Shown here: positions 1 through 8,119 of the stretch, in pieces | Layout: each line of letters begins with the position of its first letter | Numbering within the stretch: position 1 is the stretch's first letter | Assembly (NCBI RefSeq): GCF_001046635.1 | Contig: NZ_KQ130453.1 | Coordinates: 764,040 to 828,039 of the forward strand | Origin: Novosphingobium barchaimii LL02 | GTDB taxonomy: Bacteria; Pseudomonadota; Alphaproteobacteria; Sphingomonadales; Sphingomonadaceae | Reading direction: 5' to 3' | Length of the DNA: 64,000 bases | Translations under genes and position numbers: made by a program | The notes under the pieces: generated by a model | The model's input: only the letters and a program-made list of their open reading frames with translations | What the model was told of the DNA's origin: nothing | The model's database searches: none

Positions 1-643
1 CCCCTTTGGCGGTGACGAGTTCGGTCTTGGCGTCCTCGGCAAGCCCGAAGCTGAGTGTGATCATCGAATAGCGGATCGCCACCGGATCGATCACCGGAAG
101 GCCAAGCACGTCCTTCACCCACTGCGCCGACTTGCGCAGGTCCGGGCAAGCCAGCACCATGATGAAAGGCCGGTCGACCAGCGAACGCGGCTGCGGCAGA
201 CCCGTATCCGGGCCCGGCTGGAGGATTTCGGTGAGATAGACCGTTTCCAGGTCGGCGCCGCGAACCTGCATTGGCTTGACCGTGGCGAACCCGTCGAGTT
301 CCTTGGGCGGGCCGATCACCTCAAAGGGGCTTTCCAGCATCTTTGCATTGACCGCCTCGACATTCGACACGCACAGTTCGATGGCTGCCCAGCCGTAGCT
401 GCGTATCGGCAAATAGTCCGCCACCGGATCGCCCTCCACGAAGCGCAGGAACACTTCCTCACCCGAAGCAGGCTGCAACACGGCATAGGCCTTGCCCACG
501 CTAGCGGGCGCCTGCCAAGCAGCGGCGAGGTCTTCAGGCACAGCCCCTTCTTCGACGAGGCGGTAGTCCATCCAGGTTTCGTAACGCTCGATTGCCGCTG
601 GAACATCCGCAACGACATGGGTGGCACACTTGAGTAAGGTCAT
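1..643 (-). CDS. VOC (glyoxalase/bleomycin-resistance fold) family protein, partial
   Basis: The reading frame is open from an ATG at 643 to the left edge, so about 214 N-terminal residues are visible and the C-terminus is missing. The start reads MTLLKCATHVVADVPAAIE, typical of the first beta strand and helix of a VOC module. A second module seems to begin near residue 150 (DRPFIMVLACPDLRKSAQW), so the full protein probably has two VOC domains and about 300 residues. A GAGGAG ribosome site lies just upstream. VOC proteins include metal-dependent dioxygenases, lyases and isomerases; no metal ligand set can be assigned from the visible part. Two candidate operators (675-692 and 730-746) lie upstream. 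The family is fairly sure, the reaction unknown. Confidence 0.75.
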   Translation of the reverse strand, partial: MTLLKCATHVVADVPAAIERYETWMDYRLVEEGAVPEDLAAAWQAPASVGKAYAVLQPASGEEVFLRFVEGDPVADYLPIRSYGWAAIELCVSNVEAVNAKMLESPFEVIGPPKELDGFATVKPMQVRGADLETVYLTEILQPGPDTGLPQPRSLVDRPFIMVLACPDLRKSAQWVKDVLGLPVIDPVAIRYSMITLSFGLAEDAKTELVTAKG

Positions 644-674
644 TTTGGCTCCTCGCCCTGCCCGTCGATTAATT

Positions 675-692
675 TGATATACATTTATATCA
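675..692. promoter_or_regulatory. candidate operator, TGnTATA-N4-TATAnCA palindrome (site 1 of 3)
   Basis: The sequence TGATATACATTTATATCA is a near-perfect inverted repeat (TGATATA, four bases, TATATCA), 32 bases upstream of the VOC gene. The same architecture recurs at 3332-3349 (one good half-site) and 17345-17362. It lies in an AT-rich patch and may overlap a -10 box, so promoter and operator cannot be separated by eye. Confidence 0.4.
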
Positions 693-729
693 TATTGCAA
701 GCGGAAACGGTGCGCGCCGGGTACCCGGC

Positions 730-746
730 TGTCCGTCCTGCGGAGA
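730..746. promoter_or_regulatory. candidate IclR-regulon operator (TGTCCGTCCTGCGGAGA)
   Basis: This 17-mer fits the recurring TnTCCG-N5-CGGAnA pattern with both half-sites intact. It lies between the VOC gene start (643) and the end of the PrpD-family gene (756), so it could act on the VOC gene. Assignment rests on similarity to the perfect palindrome at 23509-23525. Confidence 0.4.
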
Positions 747-755
747 AAATTCGCT

Positions 756-2132
756 TCAGCCGATCACGCCGCTGCTGCGCAACATCGCCACCGCATCCGC
801 AGCCTTCGGCAACTGCGCGATGGTATCGGCCAGGGCGGCATGACCGTCCTCCATCTGCGCGAAGGCCAGACATCCGCGCGCCTTGGCGAGATGCTCGGCC
901 TCGCTGAGTGGCCACTCCGGCGAGCCGAACTGCGCGAGTACATCTTCAACCAGTTCGCGCCCGTCCACGGTGCGCGCCGCAGCCCGCGCCGGGACAAAGG
1001 CGGCAAGGTCAGGGTTGCCGTCCGCGACCACGCGGATACGCGCCGCCAGAGCCAGCACGGCGGGATCGTCCAGCGTACCGCGTTTGAAATCGCCGAGCGA
1101 CACGGTGCCGCGCAGCAAGGTCACAGCCGCGAGGAACGGGAGGCACAGCCGCGCATAGCCAGGCTCCATTCCTGGTTTCGCAGGCCGTCCAACCAGCCGG
1201 TGGATTAGCGGGGGCGCATGATATTCCAGACTGTCCAGCCGATCGGCAGTGAGCCCATGAAGCGCCATCAACCGCTGCACCGAAACGATGCCTCCATGGC
1301 CCGCGCGGCCGGTCGGAAACGGCTTCCAGCTGACTTCGGTGATTCTGTGTCCCTGCTCCAGCCGCGCCAGCGCGGCGGCCAGTTCCTCGCGCTTCTCCAT
1401 CAGCGCGAAGTACCCGAACGGGCCGTCCAGCGGATGAGCCACGCCCGGCATCCCTGCCCGTGCGAGATCGACGGCATCAAGACTGCTGCGCGCCGCATGG
1501 GCGACCTGCACCGGCAGCGCCGGCTTGCCTTCCAGATGGGCCTGCATCGTACCCGAAGCAAATGCCATGGCATGGCCGAATGCATCCAGCGCCACGTCAC
1601 GCGGCATAGCCCGCAGACTGGCGATAGCCGCCACGCAGCCGAAAATACCTGCCGTCGCGGGACGGAAGAACATCAGCGCATCGGGCGCTGCGATTCCCAG
1701 CGTCACCGCCACATCAACACCTGCGACCATCGCCGTCAGGAACTGTTCGCCGCTGACTGGATCGCCCCGCTCCGCCTCTGCCAACAATGCTGCCAGAACC
1801 GTTGCCATCGGGTGCAGCACGGCGGGTTCATGAACGCAGTCATATTCCTGCCCGTGGATCTGGAAGGCGTTGACGAACGCCGCCGAAGGCGCAGGCAAGC
1901 GAACACCGGGGCGGCCCAGCACACCGGCGGCCTCGCCCTCTCCCCACCCCCGCACCATGGCGAGCACGCCGTCGGCGTGGGGGGCATTGCGCCCCGCCAC
2001 ACCAACCGCGAGACTATCGTGAAGGAAGATCAGCGCCTTATCCCGGGCCGTGGCGGGAATGTCTTCCCAGCGTAGCGCCAGCGCATGATCGATCAGCACA
2101 TGGGCGGGATTGCCAGCCTGCGCATCCGCCAT
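756..2132 (-). CDS. MmgE/PrpD family protein
   Basis: The 458-residue product has the family's usual length and features: an all-helical N-terminal domain with KALIFLHDSLAVGVAGRNAPHADG, then VNAFQIHGQEYDCVHEPAVLHP, which resembles the family's conserved HxxDxDD/HP region. Known members are 2-methylcitrate dehydratase, cis-aconitate decarboxylase and iminodisuccinate epimerase, all acting on branched or substituted di- and tricarboxylates. The gene is last in a minus-strand operon after a HapK-like protein and an SDR, with one base between the SDR stop and this ATG and a GAGGAG site upstream. A dehydratase or decarboxylase acting on a carboxylic-acid intermediate is likely; the substrate is unknown. 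Confidence 0.85.
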   Translation of the reverse strand: MADAQAGNPAHVLIDHALALRWEDIPATARDKALIFLHDSLAVGVAGRNAPHADGVLAMVRGWGEGEAAGVLGRPGVRLPAPSAAFVNAFQIHGQEYDCVHEPAVLHPMATVLAALLAEAERGDPVSGEQFLTAMVAGVDVAVTLGIAAPDALMFFRPATAGIFGCVAAIASLRAMPRDVALDAFGHAMAFASGTMQAHLEGKPALPVQVAHAARSSLDAVDLARAGMPGVAHPLDGPFGYFALMEKREELAAALARLEQGHRITEVSWKPFPTGRAGHGGIVSVQRLMALHGLTADRLDSLEYHAPPLIHRLVGRPAKPGMEPGYARLCLPFLAAVTLLRGTVSLGDFKRGTLDDPAVLALAARIRVVADGNPDLAAFVPARAAARTVDGRELVEDVLAQFGSPEWPLSEAEHLAKARGCLAFAQMEDGHAALADTIAQLPKAADAVAMLRSSGVIG

Positions 2133-2133
2133 C

Positions 2134-2955
2134 TCAGTGCGGCTCCTCGCCGCCAGACACGTTCATGCTCTCTCCGGTGATGTAGGCAGCCTCGTCCGAG
2201 CAGAGGAAGGCAACGGCGCTGGCGGTATCCTGCGGCAAGCCCGGGCGCCCCATCGGGATGCGCCCCGCCATGCGTTTCAGGTATTCCTCGACCGAGATGC
2301 CCTGCAACTCGGCAAAATGCTCGTTCTGCCACTTGCCAAGGCCCGTGGTGACATGGTTGGGGCACACGTTGTTGACCGTGATCCCCTCCGGCCCCAATTC
2401 GATCGAAGCAGAGCGGACCAGCCCGACAAGGCCGTGCTTCGACGCCGTATAAGCCTGCGCATGGGGAAAGCCGGATTTGGCGGCCTGGCTGGCGATGTTG
2501 ACGATGCGCCCCCCGCGTCCTTGCTTGATCATGCGCTCGGCAGCGGCCTGCAGGCCGAACCACGCGCCGGTCAGGTTCACATCGATCACCGCGCGCCAAT
2601 CGTCCGGCGAAACTTCGCCGAGCGGCTTCATGATATAGCCGATGCCCGCATTGTTCACCCAAATGTCCAGCGAACCATGCGTAGTAATTGCATGATCGGC
2701 CAGCGCCGCTACCTGCGCCGGATCACGCACATCGCAGGCAAAAGTGGACGCCTGCGTCGGCAACGATGCGGCGATGTCCTGCATTTCCGCAGTGCCGCCG
2801 ATCATCGCGTCTGGCGTCGCCGCATCGCGTGATCCGCCGATATCGGAAATGACCAGCTTTGCGCCTTCCTCGGACAGGCGGCGGGCGATCGACTCGCCCA
2901 GCCCACCCTTGCGGCCCGATCCGGTTACGACCGCGACTTTGCCCGCGAACCTCAT
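2134..2955 (-). CDS. SDR family NAD(P)-dependent oxidoreductase
   Basis: The 273-residue product is a classical short-chain dehydrogenase. It carries the Rossmann motif TGSGRKGGLG near residue 11, the NNAGIG motif, and the catalytic YTASK pair with an upstream Ser. Such enzymes interconvert alcohols and ketones with NAD(P)H in the cytoplasm. The start overlaps the stop of the HapK-like gene by ATGA, so the two are translationally coupled, and the PrpD-family gene follows directly. A Gly-rich loop with an extra Lys/Gly is slightly unusual but common in this family. The substrate is probably an oxygenated acid or ring intermediate of the pathway. Confidence 0.9.
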   Translation of the reverse strand: MRFAGKVAVVTGSGRKGGLGESIARRLSEEGAKLVISDIGGSRDAATPDAMIGGTAEMQDIAASLPTQASTFACDVRDPAQVAALADHAITTHGSLDIWVNNAGIGYIMKPLGEVSPDDWRAVIDVNLTGAWFGLQAAAERMIKQGRGGRIVNIASQAAKSGFPHAQAYTASKHGLVGLVRSASIELGPEGITVNNVCPNHVTTGLGKWQNEHFAELQGISVEEYLKRMAGRIPMGRPGLPQDTASAVAFLCSDEAAYITGESMNVSGGEEPH

Positions 2956-3260
2956 GCGGTCAGTTCCTCGGTGGTGAGGAAAGTCACTTCGACCATGCCT
3001 TGGAACACGGCGGCCACTTCCTGCATCGCGGCGGCTGAAACATCGGCGCCGAACTGGTCCATGTCCTTGACGTCCAGCACTTCGATATAGCCGAACGGCG
3101 GCGGCGCATCGCTGCCCAGGACGCCGGTCGTGCGGAAAACACGAAAGCTCTCGATCGAGGCAAGGGCGTTGACGGTGGGCAGATCCGACTTCTTGGCCCA
3201 GGCTTCGTATGCTTCCACCGAGACACCCGGCTTCAGGTTGAACAGCGCGAAAATCAGCAT
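2952..3260 (-). CDS. HapK/RedY-like small protein
   Basis: A 102-residue protein beginning MLIFALFNLKPGVSVEAYEAWA, followed by DLPTVNALASIESFRVFRT and a FGYIEVLDV strand. This matches REDY-like proteins named after HapK/RedY of prodigiosin-type pathways, a dimeric alpha+beta barrel (ferredoxin-like) fold. The reading frame could extend 16 residues upstream, but the ATG at 3260 has an AGGA site and begins the conserved strand. It is first in an operon with an SDR and a PrpD-family gene (ATGA overlap). The biochemical role of RedY-like proteins in catabolic clusters is not established; they may help an oxidation or a ring tautomerisation. Confidence 0.7.
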   Translation of the reverse strand: MLIFALFNLKPGVSVEAYEAWAKKSDLPTVNALASIESFRVFRTTGVLGSDAPPPFGYIEVLDVKDMDQFGADVSAAAMQEVAAVFQGMVEVTFLTTEELTA

Positions 3261-3275
3261 TTCGTAAGTCCTTCC

Positions 3276-3292
3276 TCTTCGCCTGCCGGACA
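3276..3292 (-). promoter_or_regulatory. candidate IclR-regulon operator (TGTCCGGCAGGCGAAGA)
   Basis: On the minus strand this 17-mer differs by a few bases from the sites at 32021 and 37737. It sits only 16 bases before the HapK-like start codon, a position that would favour repression of the HapK-SDR-PrpD operon. Confidence 0.45.
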
Positions 3293-3331
3293 ATGCCGCC
3301 ACGCGCACTTGCTTCCGCCTCTCAGGCCATA

Positions 3332-3349
3332 TATCATAACACTATAACA
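3332..3349. promoter_or_regulatory. candidate operator, TGnTATA-N4-TATAnCA (site 2 of 3)
   Basis: TATCATAACACTATAACA has one perfect half-site (TATAACA) and one degraded half-site. It lies in the divergent gap between the HapK-like operon and the methyltransferase operon, 14 bases before the GTG of the latter. TATAAC could also be a -10 box for the plus-strand promoter. Confidence 0.3.
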
Positions 3350-3362
3350 AATGAGGTAGGCC

Positions 3363-4607
3363 GTGAAGACGTCTCAGACACCCCATTCATCCGCCCCTGC
3401 CGCGAACGACCCTAGCGCAGCCTACGACGGGCCGCCGGACTATCGGGTCATTGGTCGCCACGCGGTTTTCCCCGAGACCAGCCATGACGAGATCGAGCGG
3501 ATCAACTTCCTCGCGCAGATGAACCGGCATCTCGCCGCGCGCGTGGTTCCGGGGGTGAAGGCTGCCTACGACAACCGCGTCGTCCCCGGCTTTGCGGCGC
3601 AGAACGGCCGCCCGCTCGCCAATCGCCATGAAGCGCGAAAGGCCATGTTGGAAGATCCGGCGTACCAAACCTGGTCAGCGCTACGCCGGATGACCATGGA
3701 GCAGCGCCAGCAGGCAGGGCGCTGGACGGCGCTGCGCCAGAACGAGCGGCTCGCCCGTATCGCCGCCGACCTGACCGATGGCGACGAACGCCTCAGCCTG
3801 GACCCTGCGCTGGCGATCCCGCGCTATGTTTCGGCGGTGGACCACCACTGCATGCCGGGCAGTTATCACACCGAATACTTCCCGGGAGACGTCACTAACG
3901 GCGCCAATTATGACCACGCCGGGTTCGTCACCACCAGCGGCCTCCTCGGCAAATATTCGGACGGCGGCGGCCATGCGGTAGTCAACTGGGTTCGCCGCAA
4001 CCTGCCCGATTTCAAGCCGAGAAAGATCCTCGAGATCGGCGGCACCGTCGGCCATTCCAGCCTGCCGCTGGCACAGGCCTTTCCCGATGCGGAACTGACG
4101 ATCGCCGATCTCGGCGCCCCGGTTCTGCGCTACGGCCTGGCCCGCGCCAAGTCGCTCGGCGTCGACAATGTGCGCTTCGTGCAGGCAAGCGGCGAGGATC
4201 TTTCCGCCTTCGCGGACGAGAGCTTCGACTGGATCCAGACGACGATGTTCCTGCACGAGCTTTCGACCAAGGCGCTGCGCAACATCTTCGCGGAAACCCG
4301 CCGCCTGCTAAAGCCGGGCGGCATCGTGCTCCATGTCGAACAGCCACAGTATGCCGCGGAAATGCCGCTGTTCGAACAGGCAATGCGTGATTGGGACGCC
4401 TTCTACAACAACGAGCCGTTCTGGAGCCGGATGCACGAGATGGACCTCGACGCCGAGATGGTCGCCGCCGGATTCGACAGGGACAGCCTGATCCACGGCG
4501 GCGTTTTCGGCGTCGTCGACCGCGATCTGTTCCCGGATGCCGCTGAGGACGAAACCGAGGATTACGGCCGCAAGGCCGCCTGGCATGTGATCGGAGCGAC
4601 GATATGA
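3363..4607 (+). CDS. class I SAM-dependent methyltransferase (large form, with partner gene)
   Basis: A 414-residue protein starting at GTG with a GAGG site. An N-terminal helical region of about 130 residues precedes PRYVSAVDHHCMPGSY. The SAM-binding fold follows: ILEIGGTVGHSSLP (motif I, near residue 220), an acidic TIADLGAP loop, then FDWIQTTMFLHE and LLKPGGIVLHVEQP. A YNNEPFW segment is shared with the other two methyltransferases of the window (43241 and 63152). Substrate is unknown. The gene overlaps the small partner gene by ATGA, and a flavin dehydrogenase gene follows in the same way, so the three probably work together. O- or C-methylation in a catabolic operon is unusual; demethylase-like or carrier roles cannot be excluded. 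Confidence 0.85.
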   Translation: MKTSQTPHSSAPAANDPSAAYDGPPDYRVIGRHAVFPETSHDEIERINFLAQMNRHLAARVVPGVKAAYDNRVVPGFAAQNGRPLANRHEARKAMLEDPAYQTWSALRRMTMEQRQQAGRWTALRQNERLARIAADLTDGDERLSLDPALAIPRYVSAVDHHCMPGSYHTEYFPGDVTNGANYDHAGFVTTSGLLGKYSDGGGHAVVNWVRRNLPDFKPRKILEIGGTVGHSSLPLAQAFPDAELTIADLGAPVLRYGLARAKSLGVDNVRFVQASGEDLSAFADESFDWIQTTMFLHELSTKALRNIFAETRRLLKPGGIVLHVEQPQYAAEMPLFEQAMRDWDAFYNNEPFWSRMHEMDLDAEMVAAGFDRDSLIHGGVFGVVDRDLFPDAAEDETEDYGRKAAWHVIGATI

Positions 4608-4963
4608 GCTTTGCCGAGGCCCTGAACCACGCCGGTGCCAAACCCGCTGGCAAACGTCCCTATTTCCTCGATTCGCAGGTCGAGCGCGTGCTCGCCATCA
4701 CCATGGCGGTGGCGCAGGAACTGGCGGTTGCGCGTCAGCGCGCCGACACGCTCGAGCGCCTGCTGCTTGACAAAGGCGTTCTGTCAGCGGGCGAGATCGA
4801 CGCTTTCGCGCCGGACCGCGCTGCCTCGGCCGAGCGGCAGATGTGGAACCAGGAATATATCGCCCGCATCCTGCGCATCGTCCAGCAGGAGAACGAAGCG
4901 GCCATGTTTGGCGAGGATGTCGCCTCGGGCGATGTCGGCGACGAACTGGCCGGCGAGAAATGA
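4604..4963 (+). CDS. small helical methyltransferase-associated protein
   Basis: A 119-residue protein with no motif I recognise. It starts by ATGA overlap with the methyltransferase. It contains GKRPYFLDSQVERVLAIT, a long predicted helix with LAVARQRADTLERLL, and an acidic, Glu-rich C-terminus. The product of 44467-44841, also directly after a methyltransferase, shares GKRPxFxD, the MxLAxEx-VxRxRxDxxER helix and overall length. A subunit or scaffold that binds the methyltransferase is the simplest reading from synteny; a substrate carrier is another. No catalytic residues are apparent. Confidence 0.7.
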   Translation: MSFAEALNHAGAKPAGKRPYFLDSQVERVLAITMAVAQELAVARQRADTLERLLLDKGVLSAGEIDAFAPDRAASAERQMWNQEYIARILRIVQQENEAAMFGEDVASGDVGDELAGEK

Positions 4964-6369
4964 GCCAGCCGTTTGAAATCACCGTTCCCGTGCTGGTAGT
5001 CGGCGGCGGCGCCTGCGGCTGCGTTGCGGCGCTTTCGGCGCATGAAGCCGGCGCGCAAGTGCTGCTGGTGGAACAGGACGAACGACCCATGGGGTCGACC
5101 GGCATGTCGCAGGGTCTTGTCTGCGCGGCCGGAACGAAATCGCAGGCGGAACACGGCATAGAAGATGATGCCGACCGCTATTATGCCGATATCATCGCCA
5201 AGACGCGCGGGCTGACCGACCCAGTTCTCGCCCGCGCAATCGCCGACCATGCCGGGCCGGCCGTGGACTGGATGATCGAGTCTCTAGACATGCCATGGCA
5301 GCTCGATACCGGCTTCCGCCCCGCCTATGGCAACAGCGCCTACCGCGTCCACGGCTGGCGCGGCCATAGCGGGCAGGACATGGTTGACCTGCTTCACCGC
5401 CGGTTGGACGATGCCGGCATCGATGTCCTTCTAGGCGCCCGGCTCAGCGAAGTTCACGCCGACGAAAACGGACGGATACTGGGCGTTTCGCTGTCTCGGC
5501 CCGATGGTTCGGTTGAGCGCATCGGCTGCGGCGCGCTTGTGCTCGCCTGCGGCGGCTTTGCGGCCAACCACGCCATGGTCGCGCGCTACATGCCTGAAAT
5601 GGCTCATGCCCGAAACAACGGCCACGAAGGTAGCCAGGGCACCGCCGTGCGCGTGGGCGAACAGCTTGGCGCCATGCTCGGCGATATGGCCGCCTATCAG
5701 GGCTATGCCATGCTGACCGAACCACAGGGCATACCGGTTCCGCCGGGGGTTCCGGTGGAGGGCGGCGTGCTCGTCAACATGGCGGGCGAACGCTTCGTCG
5801 ACGAAACCGCGGACATCGCCGGCATGGTGCACCCGGTGCTGGCGCAGGAAGGCGATCACGTATGGGTGGTCTTCGACGGGCGGATCGAGGCGGCCGCCGA
5901 TTATATCCCCGAAATGCAGCAGCTCAAAGCGCTCAACGCTCTGAAAAAGGCCGATAGCGCAGCCGATCTGGCCGAAGCCATCCGCGTTCCTGCCAGCGCA
6001 CTTGAAACCGCACTAGCGGAAGCGAAAGCGGCGCAAAGCGAAGGTCGGCCCGATGCCCTGGGACGCCTGTGGGGCGATGACGTGCCTCCTTCGGGAAGCT
6101 ACCGCGCACTCAAGGTCGTCGGCGCGATCTTCCATACCCAGGGCGGTTTGCAGATAGACGGCGAGGCCCGCGTTGTCCGCTCCGATGGTTCGCCCCTGCC
6201 CAACCTTTTCGCCGGCGGCGGCGCTGCGCGTTCGGTCTCCGGCCCCGCGCACTGGGGTTACCTGCCCGCGATGGGGCTTGCCACGGCGGTGACGTTCGGA
6301 CGGCTCGCAGGCCGGGCTGCGGCGCATACCGCACTCACCTGCGGCGAGGCCGAATTCTCCGACAGGTGA
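4960..6369 (+). CDS. FAD-dependent dehydrogenase, fumarate reductase flavoprotein/KstD type
   Basis: A 469-residue flavoprotein whose ATG overlaps the preceding stop. VLVVGGGACGCVAALSAHEAG near residue 12 is the dinucleotide-binding motif, followed by the acidic strand end EQDERPMGSTGMSQG. GALVLACGGFAAN and the C-terminal NLFAGGGAARSVSGPAHWGYLPAMGLATAV are typical of the FAD_binding_2 family. Members include fumarate reductase, 3-ketosteroid 1-dehydrogenase and urocanate reductase, which add or remove hydrogen next to a carbonyl. It ends the methyltransferase operon. Reaction likely a C-C desaturation or reduction of an activated double bond; the substrate is not known. Its stop codon lies inside a candidate operator (6356-6372). 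Confidence 0.85.
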   Translation: MSQPFEITVPVLVVGGGACGCVAALSAHEAGAQVLLVEQDERPMGSTGMSQGLVCAAGTKSQAEHGIEDDADRYYADIIAKTRGLTDPVLARAIADHAGPAVDWMIESLDMPWQLDTGFRPAYGNSAYRVHGWRGHSGQDMVDLLHRRLDDAGIDVLLGARLSEVHADENGRILGVSLSRPDGSVERIGCGALVLACGGFAANHAMVARYMPEMAHARNNGHEGSQGTAVRVGEQLGAMLGDMAAYQGYAMLTEPQGIPVPPGVPVEGGVLVNMAGERFVDETADIAGMVHPVLAQEGDHVWVVFDGRIEAAADYIPEMQQLKALNALKKADSAADLAEAIRVPASALETALAEAKAAQSEGRPDALGRLWGDDVPPSGSYRALKVVGAIFHTQGGLQIDGEARVVRSDGSPLPNLFAGGGAARSVSGPAHWGYLPAMGLATAVTFGRLAGRAAAHTALTCGEAEFSDR

Positions 6370-6372
6370 GCA
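6356..6372. promoter_or_regulatory. candidate IclR-regulon operator (TCTCCGACAGGTGAGCA), upstream of a tandem pair
   Basis: This 17-mer overlaps the stop codon of the flavin dehydrogenase and begins 21 bases (two helical turns) before a second copy at 6377. Together they precede the FAD oxidase gene at 6464. The tandem, same-face arrangement is what cooperative binding would require. Confidence 0.4.
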
Positions 6373-6376
6373 TCTT

Positions 6377-6393
6377 TATCCGACTGGCGCGCA
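6377..6393. promoter_or_regulatory. candidate IclR-regulon operator (TATCCGACTGGCGCGCA)
   Basis: The left half-site TATCCGAC is identical to that of the perfect palindrome at 23509. It is 70 bases before the ATG of the FAD oxidase and forms a 21-base-spaced tandem with the element at 6356. Confidence 0.45.
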
Positions 6394-6463
6394 AGCCTTG
6401 GGCGGCGCGCCAATTGATCTAATAACAAGCCATATTTGGCATTCAGCGTTCGGGAACGAGACC

Positions 6464-8119
6464 ATGTCCGATAGCCAGACCTTCGAGCAGATCCTGACCA
6501 AGATCGCTCCGTGCCCCGCCGATCTGCGCGCCGCTCTGGAAGCGATCGTCGGGCGCGATAACGTCAGCGCCGATGACGCCCGCCTGCGCCTGTTCAGCGA
6601 GGACGTGTGGACCCGTGCGGATCACGTCGCAATGCTGGCAGTCGCCCCGGCAACCACCGCCGAACTCGCCGCCGTGGTCAAGGCCGCCAACGACGCTGGC
6701 GTTGCCATCGCCCCGCGCGGCGCGGGCATGAGCTACACCGAAAGCTACCTGCCGGTTACCGACGATACCGTTACTATCGACACCACCCGCATGGACCAGG
6801 TTCTAAAGGTCAGCCCCGAGGACATGACGGTCACCGTCCAGTGCGGCTGCACCTGGCTGGCGCTTAACGAAGCGCTGAAGCCCCACGGACTGCGCACGCC
6901 GTTCTGGGGCCCGATGTCGGGCATCTACTCCACCATCGGCGGCGGCCTTTCGCAGCTCAACGCCATGTTCGGCGCGGGCCACTACGGAACCTCCAGCGAA
7001 AGCGTCATAGCGGTGACCATGGTGCTGGCGGACGGCCGCATGTTGCGCACCGGCGCACGCGGTCCTGACGGCGACACCCCGCACTACCGCCACTTCGGCC
7101 CCGACCTTGCCGGGCTGTTCTGCGGCGATTCCGGTACGCTGGGCCTCAAGGCCGAAGTAACCTTCCGCCTGATCCGCACGCCGCAGTTCGAGGACTCGGT
7201 ATCGTTCTCGTTCCCGGACGGCGAGGTCATGGTCCAGGCGCTGGCGGAAATGACCCGCGCGGGCATCGCATCGGAAACCTGCGGCTTCGACCCTGGCCTC
7301 ACCAAGGTCCGCATGCGCCGCATGTCGCTGGCAAGTGACATGAAAACGCTGGGCAAGGTCGTCGCCAAGGAGAAATCGCTGGGCAAGGGCCTTCTCGCCG
7401 CTGCCAAGATCGCGATGGGCGGACGCGACTTCATTCCCGAGGATGATTACCCGCTGCACATCACGGCGGAAGGCCGCTGCAAGGAAGCCGTTGCAGCAGA
7501 CTTGGCCACCGCGCGCGAGATCGCCAGGCGCTTCGGCGGCACCGAGATTGAAAACTCGATCGCCAAGGTCATCCGCGCGATGCCCTTCCCGGCGCCCAAT
7601 TCCATCCTTGGCCCCGAGGGCGAAAGCTGGGTGCCCGTTCACGGACAGGCCTCGCTTTCCACCGCGCCCGCCATGTTCGCCGAAATTCGTGCATACTTCG
7701 ATTCGATGAAGGAGCGTTTCGACGCACTGGGCATCCACAACGGCTTCCTGTTCTCATCGCTTTCCACCAATGCGATCGTCATCGAGCCGGTATTCTTCTG
7801 GCCTGAAGGCTACCGCCCGGTGCATGAATCGATGGTCGAGCCGGACCATCTCAAGCGCCTCAAGCAGCTTGGCTCCGCGCCCGAGGCGACCGCCATGGTC
7901 ACCGAGGCGCGCGAACAGGTGAAGGCGATCTGCAAGAAATACGGCGCCGCCCATTTTCAGATCGGCCGCGCCTATCCCTACCGCGAAACTCGCGACCCGG
8001 CCTTCCTCGACGTGCTTGATGCGGTGAAGGCCGTGATGGACCCCAAGGGCCTGTTCAACCCCGGGGGCCTCGGCTTCCCACAGGGCAAGATCGCCGCCCG
8101 GCAGGGAGCCGCCGGATGA
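6464..8119 (+). CDS. FAD-binding oxidoreductase, VAO/4-cresol dehydrogenase type
   Basis: A 551-residue protein; an in-frame ATG at 6398 exists, but 6464 follows a GGAACGAG site and leaves room for the operators. The PCMH FAD-binding domain spans about residues 40-230: VAPATTAELAAVVKAANDAGVAIAPRGAGMSY, then GIYSTIGGGLSQLNAMFGAGHYG and FCGDSGTLGLKAEVTFRLI. The C-terminus ends LFNPGGLGFPQGK, as in vanillyl-alcohol oxidase and D-lactate dehydrogenase relatives. Such flavoenzymes oxidise phenolic side chains, hydroxy acids or amines. It leads a six-gene operon whose later genes cleave a carboxylic acid, so it may oxidise the substrate entering that branch. Confidence 0.82.
   Translation: MSDSQTFEQILTKIAPCPADLRAALEAIVGRDNVSADDARLRLFSEDVWTRADHVAMLAVAPATTAELAAVVKAANDAGVAIAPRGAGMSYTESYLPVTDDTVTIDTTRMDQVLKVSPEDMTVTVQCGCTWLALNEALKPHGLRTPFWGPMSGIYSTIGGGLSQLNAMFGAGHYGTSSESVIAVTMVLADGRMLRTGARGPDGDTPHYRHFGPDLAGLFCGDSGTLGLKAEVTFRLIRTPQFEDSVSFSFPDGEVMVQALAEMTRAGIASETCGFDPGLTKVRMRRMSLASDMKTLGKVVAKEKSLGKGLLAAAKIAMGGRDFIPEDDYPLHITAEGRCKEAVAADLATAREIARRFGGTEIENSIAKVIRAMPFPAPNSILGPEGESWVPVHGQASLSTAPAMFAEIRAYFDSMKERFDALGIHNGFLFSSLSTNAIVIEPVFFWPEGYRPVHESMVEPDHLKRLKQLGSAPEATAMVTEAREQVKAICKKYGAAHFQIGRAYPYRETRDPAFLDVLDAVKAVMDPKGLFNPGGLGFPQGKIAARQGAAG

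Noticed and set aside
2952-3260. Prodigiosin-type biosynthesis suggested by the RedY-like protein
   Set aside because: No other pig/red gene (condensing enzyme, carrier protein, oxidase pair) is present.
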